Position numbers and translations under genes: made by a program. A DNA stretch of 64,000 nt, taken from contig JANOPZ010000077.1 of NCBI GenBank assembly GCA_031422195.1, forward strand, positions 4,647 to 68,646. The letters run 5' to 3'. Below the pieces are notes generated by a model that did not search any database, was not told the origin of the DNA, and saw nothing but the letters and a program-made list of their open reading frames with translations. This DNA is from JALOTE01 sp031422195. Its GTDB lineage: Bacteria > Pseudomonadota > Alphaproteobacteria > Rhizobiales > Rhizobiaceae. This document shows positions 36,600 to 45,796 of this stretch, in pieces. Every line of letters starts with the position of its first letter. Within the stretch, counting starts at the first letter, position 1.

Positions 36600-39116
36600 A
36601 TGAAAACACACGCGCGAGCAGTCGTAATCGGGGGCGGCGTTGTTGGCGTTTCTACGCTCTATCATCTGGCTAAAAAAGGCTGGTCGGACGTTGTTTTGAT
36701 TGAACGTAAAGAGTTGACATCAGGTTCAACTTGGCATGCGGCAGGCCTTCTGCCGCTTTTCAACATGTCATATTCAGTAGGGCAAATTCACAAATATTCG
36801 GTGCGGTTTTATCAAGAGCTTCAAAAAGAAACTGGTATGAATGTTGGTTTTTCGAACGTCACCAATATTCGCCTTGCCCGCACCAAAGACCGCTGGGACG
36901 AATTTATGTATTACAAGGGGATTGCCGATACGCTCGGCATTCCTGTCAATATTCTCACGCCTGAACAGGTCAAAGAGATTTGGCCGCTCTGCGAAATTGA
37001 TGGCATTCTAGGCGCAATCCAGCATCCGGAAGATGGTTACATTCAGCCTGCTGATTTAACACAGGCCTTAGCCAAGGGAGCACGCGACCGGGGCGCAACC
37101 ATTTACCGCAACACAACCGTGACTGCGATCGCGCAAAACGCCGACGGTGAATGGGTTGTGACGACTGACAAGGGCGAGATCACAGCAGAACATGTGATTT
37201 CCTGCACAGGCAATTTTGCGCGCAAAACTGGCGCGATGATCGGGCTGAATATTCCTGTCATTCCGGTTGAACACCAATACATCGTTACCGAGCCGCACCC
37301 GGCAATTGTGGCCCGCAAGCAAGCAGGATTGCCCGAAATGGGCGTTCTGCGCGAGACTGATTCCAGCTGGTATATGCGTGAAGAAAACGGCGGGCTGCTG
37401 CTTGGGCCTTATGAAAAAGGCGCGCCTGTTTGCTATGTCGATGGCCCTTCGGACGAGAGCGAATATGAGCTTTTCCAAGAAGACCTTGAGCGCCTGATGC
37501 CGCATATTGAAACCGCAATTGCCCGTGTGCCCGCTTTTGGCGAAGTTGGCATTAAAAAGGTTTATAATGGCGCGATAGCTTACACGCCGGATGGTTCACC
37601 GATTATCGGCCCTGCGCCCGGGTTCAAGAATTTCTGGCTTAATGAGGGGCATTCGTTTGGCATTACAGCCGCTGGTGGCGCCGGATGGCAGATTGCTGAA
37701 TGGATCGTCGATGGTGAGCCGACTGTTGATATGATGGGCGTTGATCCGCGTCGGTTCGGCCCATACGCTACCGCTGGTTACCTTAAAGAAAAAAACGAAG
37801 AGGCATATGCCAACGTCTTCACAATGCACTACCCCGATGAGGAACGCAGCGCCGCCCGGCCCTTAAAAACGACGCCGTGTTACGAGCGCATGAAGGCTCA
37901 TGGCGCAGTGTTTGGTTCTGTTTACGGCTGGGAGCGGCCCAACTGGTTTGCACCTGCTGGTTATGAAGTGCCAGCCGCTGATCTTGGTGTTGGCGTTGAT
38001 GTCTTGACCAACCACAACCATGCGCCTGCGCTGGATGATGGCCGTATTGTGGAGCGCTGGTCGTTCCGCCGTTCGAATTATTTTGAGCATGTTGGCAATG
38101 AAGTTCTGAATGTCACCAAAAATGTTGGCCTGCAGGACATGTCGGCTTTTGCGAAAATGGAGGTGTCCGGCCCCGGCGCGCGCGCGTGGCTGGAAAGCAT
38201 TTTGGCCAATGCCTTGCCGAAAAAACGCGGGCGGATTGCGCTCTGCCATTTGCTGACAAAATCAGGCGGCGTTAAATCTGAGTTTACGGTCTATGAGTGG
38301 AAGCCGGGCCGGTTTTACATGGTTTCTGCCGGTGCCTATGAAGCGCATGACCACGACGTGCTGGCCAAACTTTTGCCAACCGATGGCAGCGTCATTTTAA
38401 CGCCGCTGACGCAAATGCTAGGTGTGCTGGTTCTGGCAGGCCCGCGCTCACGCGACGTGTTGGCAAAACTGACCCGCAGCCCGCTTGATAATAAGAGCTT
38501 TCCGTGGCTTTCCGGCCAAGAAATCGCTGTTGGCACGGCAACTGCGCATGCGTTGCGCGTCAATTTTGTTGGCGAACTTGGCTGGGAGTTTCATCACCCC
38601 ATTGAGCAGCAAAACGCGCTCTTTGATATGCTGATGGAGGCTGGCGCAGAGTTTGGTATCAAGCCATTCGGTATTCGCGCCATGATAGCGATGGCGATTG
38701 AAAAAAGTTACCGGCTTATCCCGCGTGAACTCTCGATTGAATATTCGGCTTGGGAATCCGGCCTGCACCGCTTTGTGCGGATGGATAAGGGTGATTTTAT
38801 TGGACGCGAAGCGTTGGCACACCAACAGGAAAACGGCCAAAACTGGCAGTTTGTCACCATGGAAGTGCACGGCATCACTGATGCTGATGCGCGCGGCAAT
38901 GAGCCGATCCATGATCTGAGCGGCACCATGATTGGCCGTGCCACTCATGGCGGGTATGGCTGGCGCTACGGTAAATCTATCGCACTTGCAATGGTGAAGC
39001 CGGAGCATGCAGCCGAAGGCACAAAATTGTCGATTTGCATTCTAGGCAAGGATTTTGACGCGGTGATCATTTCCGAAAGCCCGTTTGACGGGGATAATGT
39101 GGCGTTGAGGGGGTAA
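36600..39116 (+). CDS. FAD/GcvT demethylating oxidoreductase (dimethylglycine/sarcosine dehydrogenase family), copy 1
   Basis: At 838 residues the protein has an N-terminal DAO-type FAD domain (VVIGGGVVGVSTLYHLAKKGW, 8-28) with the flavin-attachment His46 in SGSTWHAAGL, and a C-terminal GcvT THF-binding domain from about 430 (FRRSNYFEHVGNEVLNVTKNVGLQDMSAFAKMEVSGPGA), finished by a GcvT_C barrel. The class removes N-methyl groups from dimethylglycine, sarcosine or related amines and delivers formaldehyde equivalents to THF. GAGGGA precedes the ATG. Repeated TTTGCG/TGTCGC words upstream suggest control by the neighbouring GlxA-type regulator. Confidence 0.9.
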   Translation: MKTHARAVVIGGGVVGVSTLYHLAKKGWSDVVLIERKELTSGSTWHAAGLLPLFNMSYSVGQIHKYSVRFYQELQKETGMNVGFSNVTNIRLARTKDRWDEFMYYKGIADTLGIPVNILTPEQVKEIWPLCEIDGILGAIQHPEDGYIQPADLTQALAKGARDRGATIYRNTTVTAIAQNADGEWVVTTDKGEITAEHVISCTGNFARKTGAMIGLNIPVIPVEHQYIVTEPHPAIVARKQAGLPEMGVLRETDSSWYMREENGGLLLGPYEKGAPVCYVDGPSDESEYELFQEDLERLMPHIETAIARVPAFGEVGIKKVYNGAIAYTPDGSPIIGPAPGFKNFWLNEGHSFGITAAGGAGWQIAEWIVDGEPTVDMMGVDPRRFGPYATAGYLKEKNEEAYANVFTMHYPDEERSAARPLKTTPCYERMKAHGAVFGSVYGWERPNWFAPAGYEVPAADLGVGVDVLTNHNHAPALDDGRIVERWSFRRSNYFEHVGNEVLNVTKNVGLQDMSAFAKMEVSGPGARAWLESILANALPKKRGRIALCHLLTKSGGVKSEFTVYEWKPGRFYMVSAGAYEAHDHDVLAKLLPTDGSVILTPLTQMLGVLVLAGPRSRDVLAKLTRSPLDNKSFPWLSGQEIAVGTATAHALRVNFVGELGWEFHHPIEQQNALFDMLMEAGAEFGIKPFGIRAMIAMAIEKSYRLIPRELSIEYSAWESGLHRFVRMDKGDFIGREALAHQQENGQNWQFVTMEVHGITDADARGNEPIHDLSGTMIGRATHGGYGWRYGKSIALAMVKPEHAAEGTKLSICILGKDFDAVIISESPFDGDNVALRG

Positions 39117-39118
39117 GT

Positions 39119-39589
39119 CTAGGTTAGATCTGCGTGTTGGAGCCACTCTTCCTGCATCGCCTCAATAGCTTTTACCATCGCCGCCGGATCGCTTGCGCCT
39201 AAAAATATTGGCTTGCCTTTTTCGCGGTGGATTTGCACAACGTCCAGACCCCAAGCGCGGTATAGCGTGCCATACTTAGTCCAGCGGTGGCCATAGCCAA
39301 CCTGCCAGCCAAAATATTTTATGTCCGCCTCTCGAATGGTTTCAGCGGCAATGAAACCGCCGAATAGTTTCCAGCGGAAATGCCATTTGACGCCTTGGTT
39401 GCTGACTTCGATTTCCATTGTTGAAAACAGCCAGCTCAGGCCGAAAATAAAACCAAGGCCGATGATTACCGGCCATAGGCCATCAATGCCGCCGATTGAA
39501 ATCAGCACAAGCATCAAAAGCACTGCGAAGCTTGCCATGATCAGATGAAATGCCAGGGGCATTTGGTTGGTTTGCTTATGCGGCAGCAT
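39119..39589 (-). CDS. Small membrane protein with PH-like region
   Basis: The 156-residue protein has two adjacent N-terminal helices (about 12-55) and a beta-rich soluble part (MEIEVSNQGVKWHFRWKLFGGFIAAETIREADI) resembling the bacterial PH domain. Function is unknown. It is 7 bases downstream of the GlxA-type regulator gene and its stop is 2 bases from that of the convergent GcvT/FAD gene. Confidence 0.75.
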   Translation of the reverse strand: MLPHKQTNQMPLAFHLIMASFAVLLMLVLISIGGIDGLWPVIIGLGFIFGLSWLFSTMEIEVSNQGVKWHFRWKLFGGFIAAETIREADIKYFGWQVGYGHRWTKYGTLYRAWGLDVVQIHREKGKPIFLGASDPAAMVKAIEAMQEEWLQHADLT

Positions 39590-39596
39590 TGGTACG

Positions 39597-40592
39597 TTAT
39601 GCAGCCATCAGGCGTTTGCGGTCAGCTCGCTCTTGCTGGGGTGAACGCTCATAAAGTTCGCGGTAGCATTTGGAAAAATGTGAGGCGGAAACAAACCCGC
39701 AAGCAACAGCCACTTCAACGATTGGCAAAGTAGATTGAATTAGCAGATGGCGAGCGCGATCGAGCCGGATTTCCAGATAATAGCGGGCAGGGGAGCGGCC
39801 CATTTCCTGGCGGAACAGGCGCTCAACCTGGCGGCGTGATAGACCAATGTTTTCAGCAATATCGACAAGTTCAAGCGGCTCGGAGATATGGCTTTCCATC
39901 TGCTCGATAATTTCAAGTACGCGGTTGTTTTGGATTCCGAGGCGCGCGCGCAATGGCAGGCGTTGGCGATCCTTTGGCGAGCGCACACGGTCTGTCAACA
40001 CCATTTCACAAATGCGATTGACGATGATTTCGCCGTGGTCTGCACCAATGAGTTGAAGCATCATATCGAGCGAAGCCGTTCCGCCCGCGCATGTGTGGAT
40101 TTTGCCGTCTATTTCAAACAATTCTGCAAAGACTTCGGTTTTAGGAAAGCGCTCAGCAAAACCCGGAATGTTTTCCCAATGGATGGCACAGCGTTTGCCA
40201 GACATTAGGCCTGCTTCTGCTAAAATATGCGCGCCGGTACACATTCCGCCGACGGAAACACCTTTGTTGTATTCTTCGCGTAACCAGCCAAAAACGTGCT
40301 TGTTCTTGTAGCTTTCCACATTCATGCCAGAGCATACAAACACCAAATAGGGCCTGTCGTTGGTGGTTAGCATACGGCGCTCATCTTCGATCGAACCGTT
40401 GACTGCGACTTCTATGCCGTTTGATGCGGCAACGGGTTTGCCGTCAAGGCTGATCAGCCGCCAAGAATAAGCGTCATAGCCAATCATGCGGTTCGCAGCG
40501 CGCAAGGGCTCTACCGCCGCGGTAAATGGCAACATCGTAAAATTTGGCACAAGGAAAAATACGATCGTTTTGCGATCGACCAGCGCTACCAC
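39597..40592 (-). CDS. GlxA/GbdR-type transcriptional regulator (DJ-1-like plus AraC HTH)
   Basis: The 331-residue protein couples a DJ-1/PfpI-like sensor domain (about residues 8-185, with VSVGGMCTGAHILAEAG around the nucleophile-elbow position) to an AraC double helix-turn-helix (about 225-320: LVDIAENIGLSRRQVERLFRQEMGRSPARYYLEIRLDRA and VEVAVACGFVSASHFSKCYRELY). The Pseudomonas members GbdR, CdhR and SouR of this architecture sense glycine betaine/dimethylglycine, carnitine or sarcosine. Start is GTG 40592 with GGGGAG upstream. Standing among sarcosine-, betaine- and GcvT-type genes, it is the best candidate regulator of the whole demethylation set. Confidence 0.88.
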   Translation of the reverse strand: MVALVDRKTIVFFLVPNFTMLPFTAAVEPLRAANRMIGYDAYSWRLISLDGKPVAASNGIEVAVNGSIEDERRMLTTNDRPYLVFVCSGMNVESYKNKHVFGWLREEYNKGVSVGGMCTGAHILAEAGLMSGKRCAIHWENIPGFAERFPKTEVFAELFEIDGKIHTCAGGTASLDMMLQLIGADHGEIIVNRICEMVLTDRVRSPKDRQRLPLRARLGIQNNRVLEIIEQMESHISEPLELVDIAENIGLSRRQVERLFRQEMGRSPARYYLEIRLDRARHLLIQSTLPIVEVAVACGFVSASHFSKCYRELYERSPQQERADRKRLMAA

Positions 40593-40630
40593 TTTTGAAT
40601 CTCCCCAGAGGCCAGTTCATTGGCCTTATT

Positions 40631-40652
40631 GCGACACCAAACAATCTGTCGC
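40631..40652 (-). promoter_or_regulatory. Inverted repeat GCGACA-N10-TGTCGC, probable operator
   Basis: GCGACA at 40631-40636 and TGTCGC at 40647-40652 form a perfect 6-base inverted repeat 38 bases before the GTG of the GlxA-type regulator. Position fits autoregulation. Similar words occur before the GcvT/FAD gene at 36600 and the mttB-like gene at 53587. Confidence 0.45.
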
Positions 40653-40709
40653 GCGGCAAAATGTCAAGGGTAAACGATCAATACGTCGCAAAAAGGCAAA
40701 TTAGAATAA

Positions 40710-40734
40710 CAGGCGGGTTAAAGTTGCCCGCCTG
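40710..40734 (-). terminator. Terminator of the DUF1127 gene
   Basis: CAGGCGGG (40710-40717) and CCCGCCTG (40727-40734) form a perfect 8-base stem with a 9-base loop, 43 bases past the DUF1127 stop. On the minus strand it is followed by TTATTCT. Confidence 0.6.
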
Positions 40735-40777
40735 CGTTATAACAAAGTTATTGTGCGCCGAATTATCTTGCGCGGGA

Positions 40778-40948
40778 TCATCTTGCGCGGTCAGTGCAGC
40801 AATCACTTTCTGATGCAGGCCAGCCAATGTCTTTCAATAAATAATCTGGAAGACCTTCGACCCTCTGAGCATTGCGGCGCCGGATCATATTGGCGCGGTA
40901 GCGTTGAAGCGCGTTTGCAGCGCGGTCAATAATAGATGGCAATTTCAT
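40778..40948 (-). CDS. DUF1127 mini-protein
   Basis: A 56-residue reading frame starts at ATG 40948 with AAAGGA 9-14 bases before it and stops at TGA 40778. The protein is strongly basic at the front (MKLPSIIDRAANALQRYRAN, then MIRRRNAQRV) and continues EGLPDYLLKDIGWPASE, the exact DUF1127 pattern (LxDxxLxDIGLxR-like). In alphaproteobacteria such proteins affect phosphate, RNA and stress physiology and are often highly expressed. It is divergent from the LysR gene across 116 bases and has its own terminator. Confidence 0.88.
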   Translation of the reverse strand: MKLPSIIDRAANALQRYRANMIRRRNAQRVEGLPDYLLKDIGWPASESDCCTDRAR

Positions 40949-41064
40949 AATTACATGTTCCTTTTGTTTCGTGACACAGCAACCATGAACTTTGCACTTG
41001 CATCAATCAAACGAAATGATATGAAGTGTTAATTAAGAAAAAATGATGATTGAAAGTTGACGCT

Positions 41065-41964
41065 ATGAGCCGGAATTCACTGCCTTTGCTTGAGTTGGAT
41101 TTGTTGCGCACTTTTCTTGCTATTGTTGATACCGGCAGTTTTGCGAGTGCGGCCGACTGCGTTTTGCGCACACCCTCTGCGGTTTCAATGCAGATTAAAA
41201 AGCTGGAAGATATGCTTGGAAAGCAATTGCTGGCACGGGACTCGCGCTCGGTCTCGCTCACCCGAGACGGTGAATTGCTGGTTGAACATGCGAGGCGGTT
41301 GTTGGCACTCAACCGTGAAACGGTCGCCAAATTTATCACGCCGGATGTTGCGGGTGAAGTACGATTGGGCGCGCCGGATGATGTTGCCGAGCGGTTTTTG
41401 CCGAACATGCTGCGCATGCTGGCTGACAGCCATCCCGGCATAACAGTGAATGTGGTTGTTGATAGCTCAAGAAGTTTGTTGGAAAAGGTGCGGACAAAGA
41501 CCATCGATCTTTCACTGGTCACCTGCGAATCCGGCATTGAAGGCACGGGCGCGGCAGAGATCTTGTTTCGTGAGCGATTGGTTTGGGCAACAGTGCGCGG
41601 CGGAATAGCAGCCGAAAAAACGCCATTGCCGATTTCAGTGTGGGACGAAGCATGTGTTTGGCGCAAAGCTGGAACGGCCGGTTTGGAACGCCAGAAACGG
41701 GCTTATCGAATTGCGTTTCAATCGGCCAATATCTCCGGCCAACGCGCTGCGGTATTGGCTGATTTAGCGGTGTCGCCAATGGCGCATTCGGCTTTGGGTG
41801 GGCAAATTGTTGAGGTTGATGCACGCCACGGTCTGCCTTCATTGGGCCTTCATGCATTGGGACTGGTGATTGCAGAGCAGCCACATGCGCCAGTTCTGGC
41901 GGCGGCAGAATATTTGCGAACAAGCTTCAGGCAACGGCAAGGCGTTGAAGCGCTGGCCGCGTGA
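41065..41964 (+). CDS. LysR-family transcriptional regulator
   Basis: ATG 41065 (MSRNSLPLLELDLLRTF) gives 299 residues; the longer TTG start at 41050 lacks support. The N-terminal winged HTH is clear: FLAIVDTGSFASAADCVLRTPSAVSMQIKKLEDMLGKQLLARDSRSVSLTRDGE (about 14-67), followed by a substrate-binding domain. It is divergent from the DUF1127 gene, so that gene is its most probable direct target, but the ligand is unknown. The inter-gene region is AT-rich, as expected for LysR sites. Confidence 0.9.
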   Translation: MSRNSLPLLELDLLRTFLAIVDTGSFASAADCVLRTPSAVSMQIKKLEDMLGKQLLARDSRSVSLTRDGELLVEHARRLLALNRETVAKFITPDVAGEVRLGAPDDVAERFLPNMLRMLADSHPGITVNVVVDSSRSLLEKVRTKTIDLSLVTCESGIEGTGAAEILFRERLVWATVRGGIAAEKTPLPISVWDEACVWRKAGTAGLERQKRAYRIAFQSANISGQRAAVLADLAVSPMAHSALGGQIVEVDARHGLPSLGLHALGLVIAEQPHAPVLAAAEYLRTSFRQRQGVEALAA

Positions 41965-42052
41965 ATATAAAATGAACAAGGTTTTCAGCATTTGGACATT
42001 TTGGCGTTTGTAAGGTGTGAGGATTGAAACAACGTCCGAGAGGAACATAACC

Positions 42053-42412
42053 ATGAACCGCTTTACGAAAACTATAATTGTCACCGCCAGCTTCTTTGCA
42101 ATTTCAAGCCCGGTGTTGGCGTCTGCTTTTTGGCCGGGAACCGTAATCGGCATCGGTGCAACCGATACTTTGAAGGTGCGCCAATGGCCCGCTGCTTCAT
42201 CGCGGATTATTGACGCTTATGTGCTAAGCGCCACTATCAGCCTTACAGGCCGTTGCAAAAATAGTGTCACCAACGCTTCATTTCGTATTGATGCAGGTGG
42301 TTCGGCAAATTGGAAATATTCGAAAATGAAGAAAGCTAACGTCTGGTGTCAGACTATGACCAAAGACGCTGAACTTGGCTGGATGCGCGGCCGGTATGTC
42401 TGGCCGGAGTAG
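42053..42412 (+). CDS. Secreted small protein, SH3-like
   Basis: ATG 42053, preceded by GAGAGGAAC, gives 119 residues with a signal peptide (to about residue 24, SSPVLA). The mature part has the layout of a short bacterial SH3 (SH3b-like) domain, with VIGIGATDTLKVRQWPAASSRIIDAYVLSATISLTGRC and a final DAELGWMRGRYVWPE, plus two Cys that could pair. Such domains bind cell wall or mediate protein contacts in the periplasm. The stop is 2 bases from that of the convergent TetR gene. Confidence 0.75.
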   Translation: MNRFTKTIIVTASFFAISSPVLASAFWPGTVIGIGATDTLKVRQWPAASSRIIDAYVLSATISLTGRCKNSVTNASFRIDAGGSANWKYSKMKKANVWCQTMTKDAELGWMRGRYVWPE

Positions 42413-42414
42413 CT

Positions 42415-43041
42415 CTATTTGCGCGGGCGATCATTATATAGCGCTTTAACACCAGCAACCCAAACCAACAGTGCTTGCGTCAAATCGTTTGCAGCGGCAG
42501 AATCAGAAGTGATCCAGCCCGATAGACGATAGACCAGCACCTGCTCAAAATGTGCCTGAGCACCTCGCACAATCATTGCTGCGTTGGGCGCAAGTTCCGC
42601 GTCATATTCAATTAGAGCATGCGCCACCAACATCTCATGATTGCTGCACAGAGCAACATAAGCGCGGCTTTCTTCACTCACAATCAAGCCTGATTGCACT
42701 AAGTAAAGACGCGCAAAATCTGGATTGGACAGAAAGTATGTGAGCCAAGGCTGATAACAGGTGGCCAAAGCTGTTGCCTCTAAAGGCAACCCGCTTTTTG
42801 TTTGTTCCCGTGTAGCTTCGAGTAAAGTTTCAAGGTCATCAATGCCCAGTGTTGCCAGGATTGCCTGCTTGCTTGAAAAATGCGCAAAGATACTTGCCTT
42901 GGAAACTCTGGCGCGTAAAGCCAGCTCTTCCATTGAAACTGCCTCATAACCTTGCTCTGCAAACAATGTTTGTGCGGCAGCCAAAAGCGCTTTGCGGGTC
43001 ATAAGGCTGCGGGCTTGGGCTAGTTTCATAACTTTATCCAT
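42415..43041 (-). CDS. TetR-family repressor
   Basis: The 208-residue protein has the TetR N-terminal HTH (ALLAAAQTLFAEQGYEAVSMEELALRARVSKASIFAHFSSKQAI, about 18-61) and a variable helical ligand domain. It is divergent from the flavodoxin-fold reductase gene, and the 98-base gap contains two matching 12-base palindromes, so it most likely represses both its own gene and the reductase. Inducers for such pairs are often quinones or electrophiles, but none is shown here. Confidence 0.92.
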   Translation of the reverse strand: MDKVMKLAQARSLMTRKALLAAAQTLFAEQGYEAVSMEELALRARVSKASIFAHFSSKQAILATLGIDDLETLLEATREQTKSGLPLEATALATCYQPWLTYFLSNPDFARLYLVQSGLIVSEESRAYVALCSNHEMLVAHALIEYDAELAPNAAMIVRGAQAHFEQVLVYRLSGWITSDSAAANDLTQALLVWVAGVKALYNDRPRK

Positions 43042-43087
43042 TCACGAACGGTATTTTGACGGCGTAAAATATCTGTCGCTCGATAAT

Positions 43088-43124
43088 TGACTGCGGTCAA
43101 TAATATGTTATCTGACCATGGTCA
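43088..43124. promoter_or_regulatory. Two TetR operator palindromes
   Basis: TGACTGCGGTCA (43088-43099) and TGACCATGGTCA (43113-43124) share the arms TGAC...GGTCA; the second is a perfect palindrome. Their centres are 25 bases apart, and the second ends 15 bases before the reductase ATG. They fit dimer sites for the divergent TetR. Confidence 0.75.
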
Positions 43125-43139
43125 AATTAGGAGATAGAT

Positions 43140-43736
43140 ATGGCAATTTTCAAAAAATATGATGAGCCGAAGCGGGTTTTAGTTCTAAATGGCCACCCTG
43201 ATAAGAACTCGTTAAATGGCTCTCTGGCAGTTGCCGCCGCAGATGCCTCGCGTCAATTGGGCCGTGAGACCCAACTTATTCATCTGGGTGATATGATCTT
43301 CAGTCCTGACTTATCAAAGGGCTACAATGCGCGCATTGAGCTGGAGCCTGATTTGCTGGCATTCCAGGAAGCGTTAGTTTGGTGCGATACGTTTGTGTTA
43401 GTTCACCCATTATGGTGGGGTTCCTGCCCGGCAAAACTTAAAGGGTTGTTTGACAGGGCTTTTTTACCTGGTTTTGCGTTCCGCTATGCGAAGGGCAAGC
43501 CCTTGCCGGAAAAATTGCTTGCAGGTCGTACCGCGCGGGTTTTGATCACATCAGATACGCCGGATTGGTATTTGCGGACAGTTTACCGCAATGCCTGGCC
43601 AAACGTGCTGCGCAGACAAATATTGGACTTTGTCGGTTTAATGGTAACGCATTTGGTAACAATTGGGCCGATGAAGGGCGCAAAACCTAATGGCAATCAA
43701 AAATGGTCGGAAGCAGCGCGAAAACTGGTGACTTGA
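43140..43736 (+). CDS. NAD(P)H-dependent flavodoxin-fold oxidoreductase (copy 3)
   Basis: The 198-residue protein opens RVLVLNGHPDKNSLNGSLA and has VHPLWWGSCPAKLKGLFDRAFLPGFAF, the quinone-reductase signature seen in the two paralogues near 12 kb, though it is well diverged from them. Two-electron reduction of quinones is the likely chemistry. AGGAG lies close to the ATG, and the operators upstream indicate regulation by the divergent TetR. The stop is 13 bases from the RACo-like gene's stop in convergent orientation. Confidence 0.88.
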   Translation: MAIFKKYDEPKRVLVLNGHPDKNSLNGSLAVAAADASRQLGRETQLIHLGDMIFSPDLSKGYNARIELEPDLLAFQEALVWCDTFVLVHPLWWGSCPAKLKGLFDRAFLPGFAFRYAKGKPLPEKLLAGRTARVLITSDTPDWYLRTVYRNAWPNVLRRQILDFVGLMVTHLVTIGPMKGAKPNGNQKWSEAARKLVT

Positions 43737-43749
43737 AAAAACACATGAA

Positions 43750-45777
43750 TTAGCGAATTCCCCTTCTGCCGCCCCTGCGTCCGCTTGAGCCATCTTCCGC
43801 CAATTCCATCACGCGGCGCTCGGGCAGCTTTACTGCAGCGGCCAAATGCGGAAAGGCGTCCACTTTATTTGGCATTGCCATTGCATGCACAAACAGCTGC
43901 TGGAAATGCGGCTCCAGTGCGGTTTCAATTTTTTCAACCTTGGTGACAGTTGCTTCAATTTCGCGGCGGTGTGTGCGGTTAAGAAGCGCCATGCGGGCGC
44001 CTGTGCCTGCTGCGTTGCCCACGGCTTTAACACGGGCCAGATCGCAATCCGGGATCAAGCCCAATACCATCGCGTACTTGGGATCGATGAATGACCCGAA
44101 CGCTCCGGCAAAGCGGATTTCATCAACGTGGGTAACATCCAACTTTTCCATCAGCAATTTGATACCGGCGTAAAGCGCGGCCTTGGCCAATTGAATTGCA
44201 CGGACGTCGTTTTGAGTGACAGTGATGCGTTGTGCGCCATCGTGCAAAAGATATGAGAATGTGCGTCCATTTTCTAAAATGCGTGGGCTTTTGGCTGCCA
44301 TTGCGCCGTCAATCACACCGTCTTCAGAAATGATACCGGAAAGGAACATTTCGGCCACAACTTCAATAATAGCTGAGCCGCAAATTCCGGTAATGCCGGT
44401 TTTATCTGAACTCTCGATAAACCCGTCTTCATCTGACCATGCTTCAGTGCCGATAACGCGAAACCTTGGTTCAAGCGTTTGAGGGTTAATCCGTACGCGC
44501 TCAATGGCTCCAGGCGCCGCACGCTGGCCGCTGGAAATTTCTGCGCCTTCAAATGCTGGGCCTGTGGGCGAGGAACAGGCAACTGTGCGATGCCGGTTGC
44601 CGAGCACGATTTCGGCGTTGGTGCCGACATCAACCAGCAACATCATATCGTCTTGGCGGTCTGGTCCTTCAGAAAGGGTTGCTGCTGCTGCATCTGCGCC
44701 ATCGTGGCCTGCGATACACGGCACAATATAAAGCCGCGCGCCTTCATTGAGGGCTAAGCCCATGTCAGCGGTTTTGCCTTTCACCGGGCCGGAAACCGCA
44801 AGTGCAAACGGCGCGCCACCAAGCTCAGTGGGGTCAATACCAAGGAAGAAATGGTGCATAACGGGGTTGCCGACAAACACTGCGTCAAGAATATCTGTGC
44901 GTTTAACATTGCCTTCTGCACAGACCTGATCGACCAAAGTGTTGAGGCCGTCGCGCACGGATTTAGTGATAGCTTCAGCGCCGCCGGGGTTCATCATCAC
45001 GTAGGAAACACGGCTCATCAAATCTTCGCCAAAGCGGATTTGCGGGTTTTGCATGCCGACAGAAGCTGCCACGCGGCCAGATAAAAGTGAAACTAAATTC
45101 ATTGCAATTGTGGTTGAACCAATGTCGCAGGCAATGCCGTAAGCCTCGTTGTGGAGGCCCGGCCATATTGCGATGATACGCGGTGTTTCGCTATCTTCGT
45201 CTTTGTGGATGGCTGCTGTGACCGCCCATTTACCCTTGCGCAAAATGCCTTGCACCTTTGGCAACAGATAAAAATCAACGTCGAGTTTTCGGTAACCCCA
45301 ATCGTTTTGCAGGGCGACAATGATGCGATCCATATCGCCAAGAGGCTTGTGCATGTCGGGTTCTTCAACTTCAACATAGCAAAGCCGTATGGCCGGATTG
45401 CGCTCAATGACGCGGTCGCCAACAGCTTTGCGGATTACCTGCGCATTGATGACAGTGTCTTGCGGCACATCAATAACCAGATCACCCTCAATGGTGGCCG
45501 AGCAAGACAGCCGGCGGATTTCCGCCAGCCCGCGCACATCTGCGTAGCGGAGTTCTTTTGGGCCACGGTCTGAAATATGATGGTTCGACGAGACAATTTG
45601 ATGCTTGGCAAAATTGCCTTCCTGCACCTCAATCTGGCAGCGCCCGCAAGTGGCGCGGCCACCGCATACGCTTTCAACGTAAACGCCAAGTTCGCGTGCG
45701 GCATCAAGCACAGTAGTGCCGGAAACAAAGCGTCCGCGTTTTCCGGACGGCATGAAAAGAACGAGATGATCTGTCAT
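43750..45777 (-). CDS. RACo-like corrinoid activation protein (2Fe-2S plus ASKHA domains)
   Basis: The 675-residue protein has an N-terminal plant-type [2Fe-2S] domain with Cys38, Cys44, Cys47 and Cys92 and, from about residue 210, an ASKHA ATPase domain (YGIACDIGSTTIAMNLVSL, then DMMLLVDVGTNAEIVLGN). This is the architecture of RACo/RamA-like activators that use ATP to reduce Co(II) corrinoid back to Co(I). It ends with an Arg/Gly-rich tail, RRGGRRGIR at 667-675. It is 19 bases downstream of the methyl-THF methyltransferase gene and would keep the corrinoid protein of this locus active. Confidence 0.9.
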   Translation of the reverse strand: MTDHLVLFMPSGKRGRFVSGTTVLDAARELGVYVESVCGGRATCGRCQIEVQEGNFAKHQIVSSNHHISDRGPKELRYADVRGLAEIRRLSCSATIEGDLVIDVPQDTVINAQVIRKAVGDRVIERNPAIRLCYVEVEEPDMHKPLGDMDRIIVALQNDWGYRKLDVDFYLLPKVQGILRKGKWAVTAAIHKDEDSETPRIIAIWPGLHNEAYGIACDIGSTTIAMNLVSLLSGRVAASVGMQNPQIRFGEDLMSRVSYVMMNPGGAEAITKSVRDGLNTLVDQVCAEGNVKRTDILDAVFVGNPVMHHFFLGIDPTELGGAPFALAVSGPVKGKTADMGLALNEGARLYIVPCIAGHDGADAAAATLSEGPDRQDDMMLLVDVGTNAEIVLGNRHRTVACSSPTGPAFEGAEISSGQRAAPGAIERVRINPQTLEPRFRVIGTEAWSDEDGFIESSDKTGITGICGSAIIEVVAEMFLSGIISEDGVIDGAMAAKSPRILENGRTFSYLLHDGAQRITVTQNDVRAIQLAKAALYAGIKLLMEKLDVTHVDEIRFAGAFGSFIDPKYAMVLGLIPDCDLARVKAVGNAAGTGARMALLNRTHRREIEATVTKVEKIETALEPHFQQLFVHAMAMPNKVDAFPHLAAAVKLPERRVMELAEDGSSGRRGGRRGIR

Positions 45778-45796
45778 CTATAACGCCAACTTACCC

